DNA of 64,000 nucleotides from Ailanthus altissimus. Taxonomy: Eukaryota; Streptophyta; Magnoliopsida; Sapindales; Simaroubaceae. The first letter of the stretch is position 1. Every line of letters begins with the position of its first letter. The DNA is taken from the NCBI GenBank assembly GCA_946807835.1, contig OX327710.1:11892501-11956500 (forward strand), given 5' to 3'. A program made the translations under genes and the position numbers. Of this stretch, positions 62,331-64,000 are shown piece by piece. The notes below the pieces were generated by a model that was not told the DNA's origin, did not search any database, and saw nothing but the letters and a program-made list of their open reading frames with translations.

Positions 62331-64000
62331 TGTATGCCTGTTAGTGGGCCCATAATGGTGTAACATGTGCTCAAAATCCCATGACACTGCTACTAAGTGG
62401 TAACACGTGTCCTAACACGATCTCACTAGATAAATGTTTTTGGTCGAGTTATAGAAGTTTATATGTTTGAACTCGAACTTAGTCTCACTGAAATAGCTTA
62501 TGTCGAACTGGGCTACTAAAAAAAAAGTTTGGGCTTGAATACTAAACTATATTGAATATTAAACTGGCTATTTAAAAAAAAAATTGAACTTGAGTACTAA
62601 ACTAAACTGCATTAAATTTAGTTGAATGTTATTAATCTTTATCTCTAATATATATATATAATAAACAATGGAGATTACAAATTAAAGGAATTACAAGCAA
62701 AAGTTAGCATGGACAATAGGGACAGACAATGCATGGAATTTCGAATGACTAATTAATATGTAAATATAAATATAATTAAATTATAATTAAGTAGAGGAAA
62801 AGCAAATTAGGTTTACAAATATAAGTGGAAAAGCAACAATTAGCTTTTTCTTATTGGCACTTGGCATCACATGGGTTTGGTGGTCGATAACCTCAAGAAC
62901 ATGTGGCCCCTTGTGTAATTACTAGATCAAGTCATTAATACTAATGACCTAAAGTATAGTTTATAGTACTCTTAATTAAATAAAAAGTTGATGATAATGC
63001 ATTGACATCATTAGTTAATTAACAAGTATCTTATTTTAGTGGCTCAAAGTAATCTCTCTTTACGTGACAAATAAATAATTTTTAAAGTAGATTCGAACCA
63101 TTAATAATAAAAACACTGATATTTTTTACAATAATTTTTAACATTTTCTTTTTTTGGTGTACAAACTTATTTTAGTACGATAGTTTAATAAATGCATTTC
63201 GTTCAATTCCCACCTCTACATAAAAGCAAAGTTCTAATATATTCTTCTGTCATCTACTTATGTAGTGCAATTTTTATCTTATTTTATTAAAAAGATATTG
63301 ACAGTTTAATTTTTATATATTTGTTAAATTATTTACTTAATTTTTAATATTTTAAAAATTATTAATTATATCTTTTAAAAGTATTTTATTATTTTCATCC
63401 TTAAAACATAACAAATTTCTTTTTTAAAAGACGGATAATTTTTAAAATATTATAAACTTAATAAATAATTTAATAAAAACGTAGAAACTAAAATGACAAT
63501 TTTTCTTTATTACAAATATTACTATCTCATCTTTGTAATTATACTTAGATTTGTCTTTAAAAAAAAAAAAAGAAATGTGTTTTTTGTTACCAAGTTGCAT
63601 CCACTTAGCTTTGGATTTGATCTACTTTCTGGGTCGCAATTGGATAGGTTAGGGCGGAGATTACAATCTACATTCTAATATTTAAATAATGTGAGAATTT
63701 TTATATCCACTCCATATTTGATATGTGTAATTCGAGTTTGGAGTAGGGGATCTTCAAATAGGGATGGGAATCCCCATGATACCCTATACCCGAATTTTTT
63801 TGTATAATTTTTTAAATACTCTTTTATTTGCATTGATTTAATTTTGTAAAATAATCTTTTACCCCGTACAATTATAATATACCAAAATAAATTATAAACA
63901 TCATATGAAAATATAAACTATATCGGGACTTCAAGTCTTCAACTATTAATTTTAAAAATTAATAACATCAATTAAAATTCAAAAAATACAAAATTAATGA
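62331..64000. other. Intergenic AT-rich DNA
   Basis: No supported gene. A TA run lies at 62649-62663. Text near 63740-63800 (GGGGATCTTC, GGGATGGGAATCCCCATG, CCCTATACCCG) resembles the dispersed repeat type noted near 9950 and 11640. Confidence 0.4.

Noticed and set aside
1..64000. tRNA, rRNA or other structured RNA genes
   Set aside because: I scanned for A/B-box-like and conserved rRNA text and saw none that I could support by eye; a covariance-model search would be needed to exclude small ones.

Overview
The window looks like AT-rich nuclear DNA of a dicotyledonous flowering plant. Introns are GT-AG with T-rich acceptors, the genes encode plant protein families, and most of the rest is decayed plant transposable elements. 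I cannot name the species from the sequence.

Two genes look intact. RPT1, the 26S proteasome ATPase subunit 7, lies on + (CDS 14028-17544, ten coding exons, 426 aa, with an intron in the 5' leader). A HOOKLESS1-like GNAT-family gene lies on - (CDS 44678-42068, three exons, 406 aa, TATA box at 44816-44823). A third gene is dead: an ABCC13-type ABC transporter (18357-25911) keeps N-terminal exons and the last exons of nucleotide-binding domain 2, but its whole middle is missing and a truncated Ty1-copia fragment sits in the gap.

Layout. 1-9300: a decayed Ty1-copia element split by two other elements, the end of a long LTR (1-1934) and a nested LTR-flanked non-coding element (about 3090-7438). 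10211-11085: a 175-bp tandem array with A/B dimer order. 11838-12082: a MITE. 12690-17544: RPT1. 18357-25911: ABCC13 pseudogene plus copia fragment. 26076-29715: a two-unit segmental duplication with a MITE in only one unit. 31507-33175: a diverged array of about 178 bp period. 35971-37996: two non-autonomous Mutator-like elements, each with a perfect 9-bp target-site duplication. 38430-40244: MuDR-type transposase remnant. 42068-44823: HLS1-like gene and promoter. 45826-46133: a recent 154-bp tandem duplication. 47601-54967: a full-length but dead Ty1-copia element with LTRs, PBS, PPT and 5-bp TSD, carrying a foreign GC-richer insert of about 595 bp that may be organellar. 55300-62450: a truncated Ty3-gypsy gag-pol remnant and related LTR-like repeats. 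62450-64000: AT-rich DNA with nothing recognisable.

Nothing suggests an operon-like or co-functioning gene cluster; the genes are independent. The value of the window is its layered transposon history: datable nested insertions, two empty-site paralogues inside the window, two nucleosome-length tandem arrays, a gene hollowed out around a retroelement, and a possible organelle-DNA insert in a retrotransposon. I found no convincing undescribed functional system.
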